A stretch of DNA of 14,515 bases, taken from the NCBI GenBank assembly GCA_964625525.1, contig CAZVEE010000089.1, positions 1-14,515 of the forward strand. The letters run 5' to 3'. The DNA comes from CAZVEE01 sp964625525. Its GTDB lineage: Bacteria > Pseudomonadota > Alphaproteobacteria > JAJFIK01. The notes beneath the pieces were generated by a model. That model had not been told where the DNA came from. It did no database searches and saw nothing but the letters and a program-made list of their open reading frames with translations. Below, piece by piece: positions 14,329 to 14,515 of the stretch. Numbering within the stretch: position 1 is the stretch's first letter; each line of letters starts with the position of its first letter. The translations under genes and the position numbers were made by a program.

Positions 14329-14378
14329 TCTCGTGACGTGCTCGGAAGAGCAAACGAAGCTGATCAGCAAGACAGCTG

Positions 14379-14408
14379 ACCCCGGAGCAAAGACGGCTCC
14401 GGGGTTTA
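14379..14408 (+). terminator. Intrinsic terminator of the RTX gene
   Basis: ACCCCGGAGC (14379-14388) pairs perfectly with GCTCCGGGGT (14396-14405) around a 7-nt loop, followed by TTTAT. It is 50 nt past the stop codon. The T-run is short, but the stem is long and GC-rich. Confidence 0.85.
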
Positions 14409-14441
14409 TCGTGTGCGGCGCTGGTGGAAAGGTCAGTCCTG

Positions 14442-14515
14442 AGAGCGCTCTAGGGTCTGTAGAGATTCAGCATTCCCATTTTTAGCGAACAGTGATTCAA
14501 GCTCCCAAAAGGTAG
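14442..14515. mobile_element. Possible insertion-sequence edge, cut by the window end
   Basis: After the terminator there is a perfect palindrome AGAGCGCTCT (14442-14451) overlapping CTAG, then TAGGGTCTGT and an AT-richer stretch with two GATTCA words and CCCAAAAGG before the window ends. This resembles the end of an IS5-like element, whose transposase would begin beyond 14515. It rests on a remembered resemblance; no transposase or second end is visible. The stretch 14409-14441 holds nothing recognisable. Confidence 0.3.

Noticed and set aside
13303..14370. Open minus-strand frame of about 355 codons across the RTX gene, with its own repetitive Ala/Val-rich peptide
   Set aside because: The repeats are the mirror of the RTX codons, which keeps the reverse frame open. 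No ribosome site or family is evident, and the plus-strand protein has a clear RBS, fold and terminator.

Overview
The window looks like chromosomal DNA of a GC-rich alphaproteobacterium. It is probably a marine or aquatic, Caulobacter-like lineage (Maricaulales/Hyphomonadales type), but this is inferred from gene content and no taxonomic marker was searched. The clues are a hisS-hisZ-hisG operon with an alphaproteobacterial-type histidyl-tRNA synthetase, a small heat-shock gene followed by a DUF1150 gene, a CYP153-type P450, a large TonB-dependent receptor, and a promoter element resembling the Caulobacter -10 consensus.

Bases 1-147 hold two palindromic elements and no gene. From 148 to 9937 every gene is on the minus strand. 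In transcription order (right to left) they are an M20 peptidase, an MBL-fold hydrolase, a secreted YHS-domain protein ending at a strong terminator (6689-6717), the hisS-hisZ-hisG operon, hsp20 with a DUF1150 gene, and a CYP153-type P450. After a 394-bp divergent intergenic region the plus strand carries a 925-residue TonB-dependent receptor. A 310-bp, partly AT-rich gap follows, then a compact RTX protein of 21 uninterrupted nonapeptide repeats with a good terminator. The last ~70 bp may be the edge of an insertion sequence cut by the window.

How the genes work together: hisS, hisZ and hisG link charging of tRNA-His to the first committed step of histidine synthesis, and HisZ is a synthetase paralogue serving HisG. 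The hsp20-DUF1150 pair appears to be a heat-shock unit with two layers of control visible in the DNA. One is a near-consensus sigma-32 promoter whose -35 box contains the hisG stop codon. The other is a leader of about 70 nt ending in a ROSE-type RNA thermometer hairpin that hides the ribosome binding site.

Most interesting points: (1) the sigma-32 plus ROSE arrangement; (2) HisG and HisZ that both carry C-terminal extensions not expected together; (3) HisS with a divergent motif 2 and an RGLAYY motif; (4) a canonical EF-hand loop in a cysteine-containing insertion of the TonB receptor; (5) a nearly pure RTX beta-roll protein. I see no tRNA, rRNA or CRISPR array, and no clear multi-gene novel defence or biosynthetic system.
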